DNA from: Rhizobacter sp.
GTDB lineage: Bacteria; Pseudomonadota; Gammaproteobacteria; Burkholderiales; Burkholderiaceae_C
Reading direction: 5' to 3'
NCBI GenBank assembly: GCA_025350965.1
Contig: JANXWV010000016.1
Span: 1-48,395, forward strand
DNA: 48,395 bases
The translations under genes were made by a program, and so were the position numbers. Shown here piece after piece: positions 8,079 through 16,967 of the stretch. The notes under the pieces were generated by a model that made no database searches, was not told the DNA's origin, and saw nothing but the letters and a program-made list of their open reading frames with translations. Position 1 is the stretch's first letter. Every line of letters starts with the position of its first letter.

Positions 8079-8744
8079 TCAGGCGCGCTTGCCGAACAGG
8101 CCGGCGAACCAGCTCTTGACGAGCGCCCAGCCGATGGCCAGCGCGTTCAGCTCGGTCGTCGCCTTCGGTGCGGTGGTGACCGGTGCGGTGCGTGTTCCTG
8201 CGCTCGGTGCGGTCGGCTCGCTGGATGCAGCCGCCGCCGGCATGCCACCGCTGGCGGCCGTTGCGCTGACGGCGGGCGCAGCAGCGGGCACCGCCGCCGC
8301 CGCAATGCGGAAGTTGTCAGCGAACTGGCTGAGGATCATGTCCGACACCTGCACCATCATGCGGCCGCCGAACTGCGCGAACTTGCCGTTCACGATCACC
8401 GCCGCCACCCCCACCAGCACGCACTGGCCCGGCGTGTCGCCCGGCTCCACGGTCGCCGTCAGGTCCATCGACGCGGTCGAGCCACCCTTGTCGGACCCCT
8501 TGCCGAGCAGCTGCACGCGCTGCGCGGCTTCGTCAAGTGCCAGCACCTCGATGTCGCCGGCAAACGCCGCGTTGGCCGGGCCGACCTTGAGCTTCACCGC
8601 GCCCTTGTAGTGCGTGGCATCGACCTGCTCGGTGATGCTGGCGCCGGGCATGCAGCCGGCCACCGCGCGCACGTCGCGCAGAACGGCCCAGCACTGCGCC
8701 GGGGTGGCGTCGATGGGATAGCGCTTTTCGAGTTTGACTTCCAT
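8079..8744 (-). CDS. coxG: CoxG: SRPBCC membrane anchor protein of CO dehydrogenase
   Basis: 221 residues. The first 145 residues form the CO dehydrogenase subunit G (SRPBCC/START-like) domain: YPIDATPAQCWAVLRDV, AGCMPGASITEQVD, GAVKLKVGPANAAFAGDIEV, and GGRMMVQVSDMILSQFADNF. A low-complexity Ala/Pro/Thr linker follows, then a hydrophobic or amphipathic C-terminal helix (ALAIGWALVKSWFAGLFGKR). In O. carboxidovorans CoxG recruits the CoxMSL enzyme to the cytoplasmic membrane, where electrons enter the quinone pool. The gene starts 33 bases after coxL, in the usual place. Confidence 0.92.
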   Translation of the reverse strand: MEVKLEKRYPIDATPAQCWAVLRDVRAVAGCMPGASITEQVDATHYKGAVKLKVGPANAAFAGDIEVLALDEAAQRVQLLGKGSDKGGSTASMDLTATVEPGDTPGQCVLVGVAAVIVNGKFAQFGGRMMVQVSDMILSQFADNFRIAAAAVPAAAPAVSATAASGGMPAAAASSEPTAPSAGTRTAPVTTAPKATTELNALAIGWALVKSWFAGLFGKRA

Positions 8745-8777
8745 GGCGTCCGTTCAAAGTGCCGTTCAGGCGCCGGC

Positions 8778-11207
8778 TCAGGCGTCGAGCGCCACGCCGC
8801 TTTTCTTGAGTTGCTGCCACACACGGTAGGCGCTGTGCGGCATGGTCATGTCGGTCACGCCGAGGTGAGCGAACGCATCGACCACGGCCGAGGTGAAGGT
8901 CGGGATGGAGCCCACGTGCGGCGACTCGGCCACGCCCTTGGCACCGATGGGGTGGTGCGGGCTCGGCGTGACGGTGAAGTCGGTCTCCCACTTCGGCGTT
9001 TCGACCGACGTGGGCAGGAAGTAGTCCATCAGCGTGTTGCCCATCAGGTTGCCCTGCGCGTCGAACGGCATCTGCTGGCCCATCGCCACCGCATAGCCCT
9101 CGGTCAGGCCGCCGTGGATCTGCCCTTCGATCACCATCGGGTTGATGCGCGTGCCGCAGTCGTCGAGCGCGTAGAAACGGCGGATCTTCGTTTCACCCGT
9201 GCCCCGGTCGATGTCGACCACGCACAGGTAGATGCCGAACGGGAAGGTGAAATTCGGCGGGTCGTAGTAGTGCACCGCTTCCAGGCCCATCTCCAAGCCG
9301 GCGGGCACGTTGTTGTACGCAGCCCAGCAGATGTCTTTCATGGTCTTGTGACGCGTCGGATCACCCTTCACGTTGAAGCGGTCGATCTCCCAGTCGAGGT
9401 CGGCTTCGCCGACTTCGAGCAGGTGCGCGGCGATCTTCTTCGCCTTCGCGTGGATCTTGCGCGCGGCCATCGCAATGGCCGCACCGGCCACTGGCGTGGA
9501 GCGCGAGCCGTAGGTGCCCAGGCCGTAGGGCGCGGTGGAGGTGTCGCCCTCTTCGACCTGGATCACCTCGCTCGGAATGCCGAGTTCGGTGGCGATGATC
9601 TGCGCGTACGTGGTGGCGTGCGCCTGGCCGGTCGAGATGGTGCCCATGCGGGCGATGGCGCTGCCCGTCGGGTGCACGCGGATCTCGCAGCTGTCGAACA
9701 TGCCCACGCCGAGGATGTCGCACATCTTGCTCGGGCCGGCGCCGACCACTTCGGTGAAGGCGACGAGGCCGATGCCCATCAGCGTGGGGCAGTTGGGGTC
9801 GGCCCGCTTCAGGGCTTGCTCGGCGCGCAAGGCCTTGTAGTCGACCTTGTCGAGCACCTTGTCGAGCGCGGTCTGGTAGTCGCCGGAGTCGTACTCGAAA
9901 CCGAAGGCGCTGGTGTACGGGAACTGCTCCTTGCGGATGAAGTTCTTGGCGCGGATCTCGGCCTTGTCCATGCCGAGCTTCTGCGCCAGCACGTCGACCA
10001 TGCGCTCGATCAGGTACACCGCTTCGGTGACGCGGAACGAGCAGCGGTACGCCACGCCGCCCGGCGCCTTGTTGGTGTACACGCCCTTCACGCTGCAGTG
10101 AGCGGCGGCGATGTCGTAACTGCCCGAGCAGATGTGGAACATGCCGGCCGGGAACTTGGTCGGGTCGGCGCAGGCGTCGAATGCGCCGTGGTCGGCCAGC
10201 ACGTTGACGCGCATCGCGAGGATCTTGCCGTCAGCGGTGGCCGCGATCTCGCCGTCCATGTGGTAGTCGCGGGCAAACGCAGTCGACGAGATGTTCTCGA
10301 TGCGGTCTTCGATCCACTTCACCGGCTTGCCCAGCACGATGGAAGCCACGATGGCGCACACATAGCCCGGATAGATGCCGACCTTGTTGCCGAAACCGCC
10401 GCCGATGTCGGGGCTGACGATGCGCACCTTGCTCTCCGGAATGCCCGACAGCAGCGACACCACGGTGCGCACCACGTGCGGCGCCTGCGAGGTGATGTAG
10501 GTCGTCAGCTCGCCCCGGATCGGGTCGAACGAGGCCACGCAGCCGCAGGTCTCGAGCGGGCACGGGTGCACGCGCGGGTAGTGCATGTGCTGGCTGACCG
10601 TGACCGGCGCAGCGGCGAAGGCGGCGTCGGCCTTGGCCTTGTCGCCGGCCTCCCAGGTGAAGATGTGGTTGTGGTGGTCGCGCGCGCCATGGGCGCCACT
10701 GGTCTTTCCGGCCAGGTCGTCGCGCAGCACCGGGGCGCCGGGCTTGAGCGCCTCGTACGGGTCGAGCACCACCGGCAGTTCTTCGTACTCGACCACCACC
10801 GCCTCGACCGCGTCGGCGGCGATGTAGCGGTCGTCGGCGATCACGATGGCCACTTCCTGCATCTGGAAGTGCACTTTCTCGTCGGCCAGCACGGCGGCCA
10901 CGTCGCCGGCGAGCGTGGGCATCCAGTGCAGCTTCAGCGGCTTCAGGTCGTCAGCGGTCAGCACAGCGTGCACGCCGGGAATGGCGAGCGCGGCGGTCTT
11001 GTCGATGCGCTTGATGCGGGCATGTGCGAGCGGGCTGCGCACGATGTCCATGTGCAGCATGCCGGGCATCTTCATGTCGTCGACATAGTTGCCCTTGCCC
11101 TGGATGAAGCGGGCGTCTTCCTTGCGCAGGCGGCTGTCGCCCATGCCTTGAAGCGCGTCGGTGCGGGCCTGGAGTTCGAGAACCTTGGGGTCGATGGGGG
11201 CATTCAT
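8778..11207 (-). CDS. coxL: aerobic CO dehydrogenase large subunit, form I CoxL
   Basis: 809 residues from ATG 11207, which has AAGGAG 9 bases upstream; a longer frame to 11237 would swallow this site. CoxL carries the Mo/MCD cofactor and, in true CO dehydrogenases, a Cu bound by the active-site Cys. The form I signature AYRCSFR is present (nucleotides 10032-10052), with the copper-ligand Cys at residue 389, close to Cys388 of O. carboxidovorans. The catalytic Glu of the GVxES loop is at 761 (family Glu763), within IGAKGVAESPHVGS. The family's usual Gly before that Glu is Ala here. Other xanthine-oxidase-family motifs (GGGFGNKVGIYPGY, TGQAHATTYAQI, YGSRSTPVAG) are intact. Length is typical. 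CO + H2O is oxidised to CO2 with electrons passing via CoxS and CoxM to quinone. Confidence 0.96.
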   Translation of the reverse strand: MNAPIDPKVLELQARTDALQGMGDSRLRKEDARFIQGKGNYVDDMKMPGMLHMDIVRSPLAHARIKRIDKTAALAIPGVHAVLTADDLKPLKLHWMPTLAGDVAAVLADEKVHFQMQEVAIVIADDRYIAADAVEAVVVEYEELPVVLDPYEALKPGAPVLRDDLAGKTSGAHGARDHHNHIFTWEAGDKAKADAAFAAAPVTVSQHMHYPRVHPCPLETCGCVASFDPIRGELTTYITSQAPHVVRTVVSLLSGIPESKVRIVSPDIGGGFGNKVGIYPGYVCAIVASIVLGKPVKWIEDRIENISSTAFARDYHMDGEIAATADGKILAMRVNVLADHGAFDACADPTKFPAGMFHICSGSYDIAAAHCSVKGVYTNKAPGGVAYRCSFRVTEAVYLIERMVDVLAQKLGMDKAEIRAKNFIRKEQFPYTSAFGFEYDSGDYQTALDKVLDKVDYKALRAEQALKRADPNCPTLMGIGLVAFTEVVGAGPSKMCDILGVGMFDSCEIRVHPTGSAIARMGTISTGQAHATTYAQIIATELGIPSEVIQVEEGDTSTAPYGLGTYGSRSTPVAGAAIAMAARKIHAKAKKIAAHLLEVGEADLDWEIDRFNVKGDPTRHKTMKDICWAAYNNVPAGLEMGLEAVHYYDPPNFTFPFGIYLCVVDIDRGTGETKIRRFYALDDCGTRINPMVIEGQIHGGLTEGYAVAMGQQMPFDAQGNLMGNTLMDYFLPTSVETPKWETDFTVTPSPHHPIGAKGVAESPHVGSIPTFTSAVVDAFAHLGVTDMTMPHSAYRVWQQLKKSGVALDA

Positions 11208-11226
11208 GGGGTTCAGCTCCTTGGGG

Positions 11227-11736
<510 letters not shown>

Positions 11737-11787
11737 GGGGTTGTCTCCGAGGTCGTTGTTCGTGTGGGGCGGCGTGCGCAGGGCGCG

Positions 11788-12651
11788 TCAGGCGCAGCGC
11801 GCCGCCGCCTTGCCGATCGCGCGGCGCAGCATCTGGCCGGCCATCGCGGTCTTGTATTCGCGGTCACCGCGCAGGTCGTCGGCCGGGTCGCAGATGGCCA
11901 TCGCACGGGCGGTGGCAGCGGCGATGGTCGCCTCGCTCAGCGGCTTGCCGAGCAGGGCGGCTTCGGCGTCGGTGGCGCGCAGCGCGGTGGGTGCCACGTT
12001 CGTCAGCGCGATGCGCACGTGGCTGACCACGCCGCCATCCAGCCGCAGCACCACGGCGGCGGCGGCGGTGGCCCAGTCACCGGTCTTGCGCTTGAGCTTC
12101 TCGTAGGCGCTGCCGGTCTTCGGGGCGAACGCGGGCACGCGGATCTCGACCAGGATCTCGTCTTCGGCCAGGTCCGTCATGTAGGTGCCGTGGAAGAAGC
12201 CGTCGGCCTTGACGCTGCGCTGGCCCTTCGGCCCTTGCAGCACCAGCGTGGCGTCGAGTGCGATGGCAATGGCGGGGTGGTCATTGCCCGGGTCGCCATG
12301 GGCGATGTCGCCACCGATCGTGCCGCGGTTGCGCACCTGCGGGTCGGCGATCTGGCGCGCTGCCTCGGCCAGCAACGGCAGCTTGGCGGCGAGCAACTCG
12401 GAGGTGATGAGCTCGGCCTCGACCGTCATGGCGCCGATCACGATGGTGGCGCCTTCTTCGCGAATGCCGCGCAGCGCCTCGATGCGGTTCAGGTCGATCA
12501 GGTGCGCCGGCTCGGCGAAACGCAGCTTCATCATCGGCAGCAGGCTGTGGCCGCCGGCCAGCAACTTGGCATCGCTGCCCAGTGAGCCGAGCAGGCCGAT
12601 CGCTTCGCCGACCGAGCGGGGCGCGTGGTATTCGAATGCGGGTGGAATCAT
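11788..12651 (-). CDS. coxM: CO dehydrogenase medium FAD-binding subunit CoxM
   Basis: 287 residues from ATG 12651, with GGAG 6 bases upstream; the open frame continues far upstream but without family similarity. Begins MIPPAFEYHAPRSVGEAIGL, then the FAD pyrophosphate-binding motifs AGGHSLLPMMKLR (about 32-44) and TIGGDIAHGDPGNDHPA (about 110-126), and the C-terminal CO_deh_flav_C domain with KTGDWATAAAAVVL. CoxM takes electrons from CoxS and donates them to the quinone pool. It is the first gene of the cox operon, preceded by a 232-bp regulatory interval. Confidence 0.95.
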   Translation of the reverse strand: MIPPAFEYHAPRSVGEAIGLLGSLGSDAKLLAGGHSLLPMMKLRFAEPAHLIDLNRIEALRGIREEGATIVIGAMTVEAELITSELLAAKLPLLAEAARQIADPQVRNRGTIGGDIAHGDPGNDHPAIAIALDATLVLQGPKGQRSVKADGFFHGTYMTDLAEDEILVEIRVPAFAPKTGSAYEKLKRKTGDWATAAAAVVLRLDGGVVSHVRIALTNVAPTALRATDAEAALLGKPLSEATIAAATARAMAICDPADDLRGDREYKTAMAGQMLRRAIGKAAARCA

Positions 12652-12883
12652 CGAGGGCTCCTGGCGTTGGTGCTGCGCGGCGCGCCTGCTGGCGCTCGGG
12701 TGCGGGTGGGTGCGTTTGTTGCGCCGCTCGATTCTGCGCAGCTCGGGTGGCAGGGCGCCAGCGAGGCGGCCGAGCGCCTTTCGCACCAGCGGTGCGTTTT
12801 TCTGCACGAACGACATCCGGCGCGCACGAACGAAAAACGCACCGACACAGCGGCGCGCCACCGCAGGGAAACCGATAAAGGGA
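12652..12883 (-). promoter_or_regulatory. probable RcoM-controlled cox regulatory region
   Basis: The interval between rcoM and coxM holds layered repeats. A perfect 10-bp direct repeat GCACGAACGA lies at 12804-12813 and 12824-12833, start to start exactly 20 bp. It is enclosed by a perfect 11-bp inverted repeat, GGTGCGTTTTT at 12791-12801 and AAAAACGCACC at 12833-12843. A smaller palindrome GCACC-AGC-GGTGC sits at 12783-12795. On the cox strand the direct repeats read TCGTTCGTGC, close to the GTTnRK core of LytTR-family sites, and LytTR proteins usually bind direct repeats about two helical turns apart. A weak candidate -10 (CAGAAT on the minus strand, 12731-12736) lies between the repeats and coxM. 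That it binds RcoM is inference. Confidence 0.5.
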
Positions 12884-13660
12884 CTAACCCTGACGCGCGA
12901 ACGTCGGCACCGAAGCGCCGGGCAAACCGAGCCGTTCCAGCAGTGCCGCCGAGCCGCTGCGCGACACCGGCACCGGCTCGGCCACGCCTTGCAACTGCAC
13001 GGCCATGCGGCCGTCTTCGCGGTGCAGTTGGGCCACGGCACGCAGGTTGATCACGCTTCCGCGGTGCACCCGCAGGAAGTGTTCGGGGTCGAGCCGGGTC
13101 TCGATGTCGCCGATGCTCAGGTTGCAGAACTGCCTGCCCTTGGCGGTGAGCACGCGGGTGTAGTGGCCGTCGGCCTGAATCGCCAGGATGTCGTCGGCGT
13201 CGACGAACACGATGCGCTGGTTCGACACCGTCGGGATCTTCAGCAGGCGGCGGCGCGCATCGGTGCGGGTGGGCTGGGTTTCATCGGCCGACGCAACGAT
13301 GTCGGTGATGTCGTAGAACACCAGCGTGTAGCCGGTCGCCTTGAGGTGGGCGTCGGTCATGCGCGACACCTTGATCAGCAACACGCACTCGGGGATGTTG
13401 ATGATCATCGTCATCGGCGGTGGCGCAGTCACCGGGCACTGCCGGGCCTGGTCGAGCAGGAACTCGACCTTCGAGCGCGAGCGCTCGGGGTGGAAGTCGA
13501 GCACCATGCGGTCGAAGGGCTGCTTCTCGTCGACCGGCAGCACGCGGCGCGCGAAGTCGTTCATGCCGACCACGCGGCGCGCATCGTCGAGCTGAACGAT
13601 GCCAGGCTCGAACCGCTCCAGCAGGTAGAGCGGTGACACCGGGGTGGGGCGGTTTTCCAT
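12884..13660 (-). CDS. rcoM: RcoM-like CO-sensing heme PAS/LytTR transcription regulator
   Basis: 258 residues from ATG 13660. Residues about 1-120 form a PAS domain (LLERFEPGIVQLDDARRVVG) and about 150-250 a LytTR DNA-binding domain (GHYTRVLTAKG, EHFLRVHRGSVINL, VPVSRSGSAALLERLGL). From memory of Burkholderia (Paraburkholderia) xenovorans RcoM-1, its three heme-related residues His74, Cys94 and Met104 align with His57 (FHPERSRSKVEFLL), Cys75 (QCPV) and Met85 (PPPMTMIINIP). RcoM senses CO at ferrous heme, where CO replaces Met, and activates cox genes. Here the gene lies directly upstream of coxM on the same strand, 232 bp away. Family assignment is strong; CO-dependent activity is inferred. 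Confidence 0.9.
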   Translation of the reverse strand: MENRPTPVSPLYLLERFEPGIVQLDDARRVVGMNDFARRVLPVDEKQPFDRMVLDFHPERSRSKVEFLLDQARQCPVTAPPPMTMIINIPECVLLIKVSRMTDAHLKATGYTLVFYDITDIVASADETQPTRTDARRRLLKIPTVSNQRIVFVDADDILAIQADGHYTRVLTAKGRQFCNLSIGDIETRLDPEHFLRVHRGSVINLRAVAQLHREDGRMAVQLQGVAEPVPVSRSGSAALLERLGLPGASVPTFARQG

Positions 13661-13863
13661 GCGAGACCTCAGGGACCGGCGGGCAGCGCAGGGTGGCGTG
13701 CGTTCGCGGTGACGGCCCTGAATTGCACCACGACTTGCCGACGGTGTCGCGCGCGGCGCAGCGATCACGCGTGCCGCCAAAACCCTGATTCGGGGATGCG
13801 CGCGCGCCGCGCTCGTATGCTCGACCCGCGTCCACAGCACCCCCACCCGAGCCGACCCATCGA

Positions 13864-14430
13864 ATGCGCAACGACACGAGCTCCACGCCTGCCACCTTGC
13901 GGGAGCTGACCGCGCACTTCGCGCGCGCCGGCCGCATCGAGCAGGTGCTGCTGCGCCCGCAGCGGCGCGGCGCGATGCTGCGGGTCGACGCCGCGCCCGC
14001 GATCGCGGGCCACGGCCTGCAAGGCGACCGCGCCGCAGCGCGGGCCGTCGGTGGGGCGGGCGGCGTGCCGGGCGGTGGGCGCCGCCAGGTGAGCCTGATC
14101 CAGGCCGAGCACCTGCCCGTGATTGCCGCACTCGCGGGCCACGGCAGCGTGGACGCTGCTTTGTTGCGCCGCAACCTGGTGGTGGCCGGGCTGAACCTCG
14201 TCGCCGCGCGCTCGCTCTTCAAGGACCGGCCGCTCTGGCTGCGCATCGGCACCACGGTCGTGCTCGAAGTGACCGGCCCGTGCGAGCCCTGCTCGCGCAT
14301 GGAAGCAGTGTTGGGCGCGGGCGGCTACAACGCGATGCGCGGGCACGGCGGCATGACGGCGCGCGTGCTCGTGGGCGGCGAGGTCCGCGCTGGCGATGCG
14401 GTGCGCTGCGAGGCCGCACCGGTGGCCTGA
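13864..14430 (+). CDS. MOSC-domain protein
   Basis: 188 residues. MOSC domain features: GHGLQGDRAAARAV, RRQVSLIQAEHLPVI, LLRRNLVVAGLNL and GPCEPCSRMEAVLG with the conserved Cys, then RGHGGMTARVLVGG. MOSC domains occur at the C-terminus of Mo cofactor sulfurases and in stand-alone proteins (YiiM-like) that handle molybdenum cofactor or bound sulfur. The gene runs divergently from rcoM across a 203-bp gap, so a Mo-cofactor role next to a Mo-hydroxylase cluster is plausible but not shown. The ATG at 13864 has no strong ribosome binding site. In the 13661-13863 gap I saw no clear operator repeats. Confidence 0.85.
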   Translation: MRNDTSSTPATLRELTAHFARAGRIEQVLLRPQRRGAMLRVDAAPAIAGHGLQGDRAAARAVGGAGGVPGGGRRQVSLIQAEHLPVIAALAGHGSVDAALLRRNLVVAGLNLVAARSLFKDRPLWLRIGTTVVLEVTGPCEPCSRMEAVLGAGGYNAMRGHGGMTARVLVGGEVRAGDAVRCEAAPVA

Positions 14431-14464
14431 TGCCGGCGCCGCTTTCGCTGCATCGCGGAGCTAT

Positions 14465-15385
14465 CTACTCGGTCGGCAGGAAGCCCTCGATCGACAGGTA
14501 GCGCTCGCCGGTGTCGTAGTTAAAGCCCAGCACGGTGGCGCCAGCGGGCAGGTCGGGCAGCTTCTGCGCGATGGCGGCGAGCGTGGCACCCGACGAGATG
14601 CCGACCAGCATGCCTTCTTCGCGCGCGGCGCGGCGCGCCATCTCGCGCGCGGCTTCGGCCTCGACCTGGATCACGCCGTCGAGCAGCGCGGTGTGCAGGT
14701 TGGCCGGAATGAAGCCCGCGCCGATGCCCTGGATCGGGTGCGGGCTGGGCTTGCCGCCACTGATGACTGGCGATGCAGTCGGCTCCACGGCGTACACCTT
14801 CAGCTTCGGCCACATCGCTTTCAGCACCTGCGCGCAGCCGGTGATGTGCCCGCCCGTGCCCACGCCGGTGATCAGCGCGTCGATGCCGCTGGGGAAGTCG
14901 GCTGCGATCTCCTGCGCCGTGGTGCGCACATGGATGTCGATGTTGGCCGGGTTCTCGAACTGCTGCGGCATCCATGAGTTCGGCGTTTGCGAGACCAGTT
15001 CCTGAGCCTTCGCGATCGAGCCCTTCATGCCTTCGGCGCGCGGCGTCAGCACGAAGCTCGCGCCGTAGGCGAGCATCAGGCGGCGGCGCTCCACGCTCAT
15101 GCTGTCGGGCATCACGAGCACCAGCTTGTAGCCCTTCACGGCGGCCACCATCGCCAGCCCCACGCCGGTGTTGCCCGAGGTCGGCTCGATGATGGTCCCG
15201 CCGGATTTCAGTGCGCCCGACGCCTCGGCCGCTTCGACCATCGCGACTGCGATGCGGTCCTTGATCGACCCGCCCGGGTTGCTGCGTTCGCTCTTGATGT
15301 AGACGCTGTGGCCAGCGCCGAACAGGCGGTTGACGCGGATGTGCGGCGTGTTGCCGATGGTCTGAAGGATGGAGTTCGCAAGCAT
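14465..15385 (-). CDS. cysK: cysteine synthase A (O-acetylserine sulfhydrylase)
   Basis: 306 residues, PLP-dependent. [20 protein letters not shown] starts the protein; the PLP lysine lies in [10 protein letters not shown] (about 36-45), the substrate loop is [12 protein letters not shown], and the phosphate-binding loop is [20 protein letters not shown] near 265 contacts the pyridine nitrogen. It makes L-cysteine from O-acetylserine and sulfide in the cytosol. Length matches the family. It is divergent from hemE across 90 bp and convergent with the MOSC gene (34-bp gap). A shorter cysK-type rather than a CBS-type protein. Confidence 0.95.
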   Translation of the reverse strand: MLANSILQTIGNTPHIRVNRLFGAGHSVYIKSERSNPGGSIKDRIAVAMVEAAEASGALKSGGTIIEPTSGNTGVGLAMVAAVKGYKLVLVMPDSMSVERRRLMLAYGASFVLTPRAEGMKGSIAKAQELVSQTPNSWMPQQFENPANIDIHVRTTAQEIAADFPSGIDALITGVGTGGHITGCAQVLKAMWPKLKVYAVEPTASPVISGGKPSPHPIQGIGAGFIPANLHTALLDGVIQVEAEAAREMARRAAREEGMLVGISSGATLAAIAQKLPDLPAGATVLGFNYDTGERYLSIEGFLPTE

Positions 15386-15475
15386 GTTGGGCCCTCGTTG
15401 AACAGCGGGATATTGATTATGGTCGCGACCTGCGGCCGTGCTGGCGGTGCGCCTTCGCTTTGCGACAATGGCTGC

Positions 15476-16567
15476 ATGCACGCCCCACTTCAAAACGACA
15501 GCTTCCTGCGCGCCTGCCTGCGCCGTCCCACCGAGCACACCCCCGTCTGGCTGATGCGCCAGGCCGGCCGCTACCTGCCCGAGTACCGCGCCACGCGCGC
15601 GAAGGCGGGCAGCTTCATGGGCCTGGCCACCAACACCGACTACGCGACCGAGGTAACGCTGCAGCCACTCGAACGCTATGCGCTCGACGCCGCCATTCTG
15701 TTCAGCGACATCCTCACCGTGCCCGACGCCATGGGCCTGGGCCTGAGCTTCGCGCTCGGCGAAGGCCCGAAATTCGCGCACCCGGTGCGCGACGAAGCGG
15801 CGGTCGCCAGGCTCGAAGTGCCCGACATGAACAAGCTTCGCTATGTGTTCGACGCGGTGGCGTCGATCCGCAAGGCGTTGGGCGGCCGCGTGCCGCTGAT
15901 CGGCTTCTCCGGAAGCCCGTGGACGCTGGCCTGCTACATGGTCGAAGGAGCGGGCTCCGACGACTACCGCCTCGTCAAGAGCATGCTCTACAGCCGGCCC
16001 GACCTGATGCACCGCATGCTCGCCGTCAACGCCGACGCGGTGGCGCAATACCTGAACGCGCAAATCGACGCCGGCGCGCAGGCCGTGATGGTGTTCGACA
16101 GCTGGGGTGGCGCGCTCGCCGACGGTGCGTTCCAGGCCTTCAGCCTGGCCTACACGCAGCGCGTTCTGAAGCAGCTCAAGCGCGAGCACGATGGCCAGCG
16201 CATTCCGCACATCGTGTTCACCAAGGGCGGCGGCCTGTGGCTCGACGAAATCGCCGCGCTGGAACCCGACGTGGTCGGCCTCGACTGGACCATGAACCTT
16301 GGAAAGGCGCGCGCCCGCGTGGGCGACCGCGTGGCGCTGCAGGGCAACATCGACCCGAACGTGCTGTTCGCCGGCCCCGATCAGATCCGCGCCGAGGTGA
16401 CGCGCACGCTGGAAAGTTTCGGTGCCCCGGTCGGCCCGGACGGCCAGGTCGGCGGCCATGTGTTCAACCTCGGCCACGGCATCAGCCAGTTCACGCCGCC
16501 CGAGAGCGTGGCGGTGCTGGTGGACTGCGTGCACGAGGTTTCCCGCCGCCTGCGGCGGCCCGGGTGA
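15476..16567 (+). CDS. hemE: uroporphyrinogen decarboxylase
   Basis: 363 residues. Family signatures are intact: RTP-like [16 protein letters not shown] near 23-38 (active-site Arg cluster), [14 protein letters not shown] with the catalytic Asp, [16 protein letters not shown] near 143-158, [13 protein letters not shown], and [15 protein letters not shown] at the C-terminus. Decarboxylates uroporphyrinogen III to coproporphyrinogen III in heme synthesis. ATG 15476 is chosen because [16 protein letters not shown] fits the family start; a GACAAT at 15464-15469 could be a -10 element very close to it, which would give a nearly leaderless transcript (weak). A GGTGAC/GTCACC hairpin spans the stop codon (16563-16582). 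Confidence 0.97.
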   Translation: MHAPLQNDSFLRACLRRPTEHTPVWLMRQAGRYLPEYRATRAKAGSFMGLATNTDYATEVTLQPLERYALDAAILFSDILTVPDAMGLGLSFALGEGPKFAHPVRDEAAVARLEVPDMNKLRYVFDAVASIRKALGGRVPLIGFSGSPWTLACYMVEGAGSDDYRLVKSMLYSRPDLMHRMLAVNADAVAQYLNAQIDAGAQAVMVFDSWGGALADGAFQAFSLAYTQRVLKQLKREHDGQRIPHIVFTKGGGLWLDEIAALEPDVVGLDWTMNLGKARARVGDRVALQGNIDPNVLFAGPDQIRAEVTRTLESFGAPVGPDGQVGGHVFNLGHGISQFTPPESVAVLVDCVHEVSRRLRRPG

Positions 16568-16967
16568 CCGCCGAGCGTCACCGGCCGGCGCGCCACCACC
16601 CGACGACTCCGGGCCGACAAGCTTTTGCCGGTGAGTGACTGCTCAGGGCTTGACTTATCCCCAAAATGAGGCCTCGGCTTTACATGCCACATCAGCTGTT
16701 GCAATGCAGCATGGTATTTCCACCAATCTGTGCTAAGTGCTTGATTTTATTGGCTTCGCGGGGTTGCCCGGAAACTGGGCAATCTTGCGCAGAGCAAGGC
16801 GCAGCAAGCGTTTCGGCCTGAATTGGGCAGGTTGCCCACAAAGTTATCCACAGAACGGGTGGAAAGCTTTGAAAGCCATTGAAAATCATCGACTTAGGGC
16901 GGTATCGTGAGTCTGTTCTTAAGTTCGGCCGCTATCTTTGGTGACCGCTTCCGTGTCAGCCGTTTCA
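16568..16967 (+). promoter_or_regulatory. AT-richer hemE-priA interval with DnaA-box-like sites and inverted repeats
   Basis: This 400-bp gap is visibly lower in GC than the surrounding genes. It contains one perfect DnaA-box sequence TTATCCACA (16844-16852) and a one-mismatch relative TTATCCCCA (16655-16663). It also holds two related inverted repeats with the same core: TTGCCC/GGGCAA (16764-16782) and TGGGCA/TGCCCA (16824-16838), the second abutting the DnaA box. A loose promoter (TTGAAA 16879-16884, TATCGT 16903-16908, spacing 18) could serve priA. No open frame with family character and no tRNA was seen. Regulation of priA, or DnaA titration, is inference. Confidence 0.35.

Noticed and set aside
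14465-16534. Long minus-strand frame extending cysK across hemE
   Set aside because: Only the last 306 codons match cysteine synthase; the upstream part is the complement of hemE. ATG 15385 is the true start.
16568-16967. Chromosome origin (oriC)
   Set aside because: Only one perfect DnaA box and no dnaA, dnaN or rpmH nearby; not enough to call an origin.
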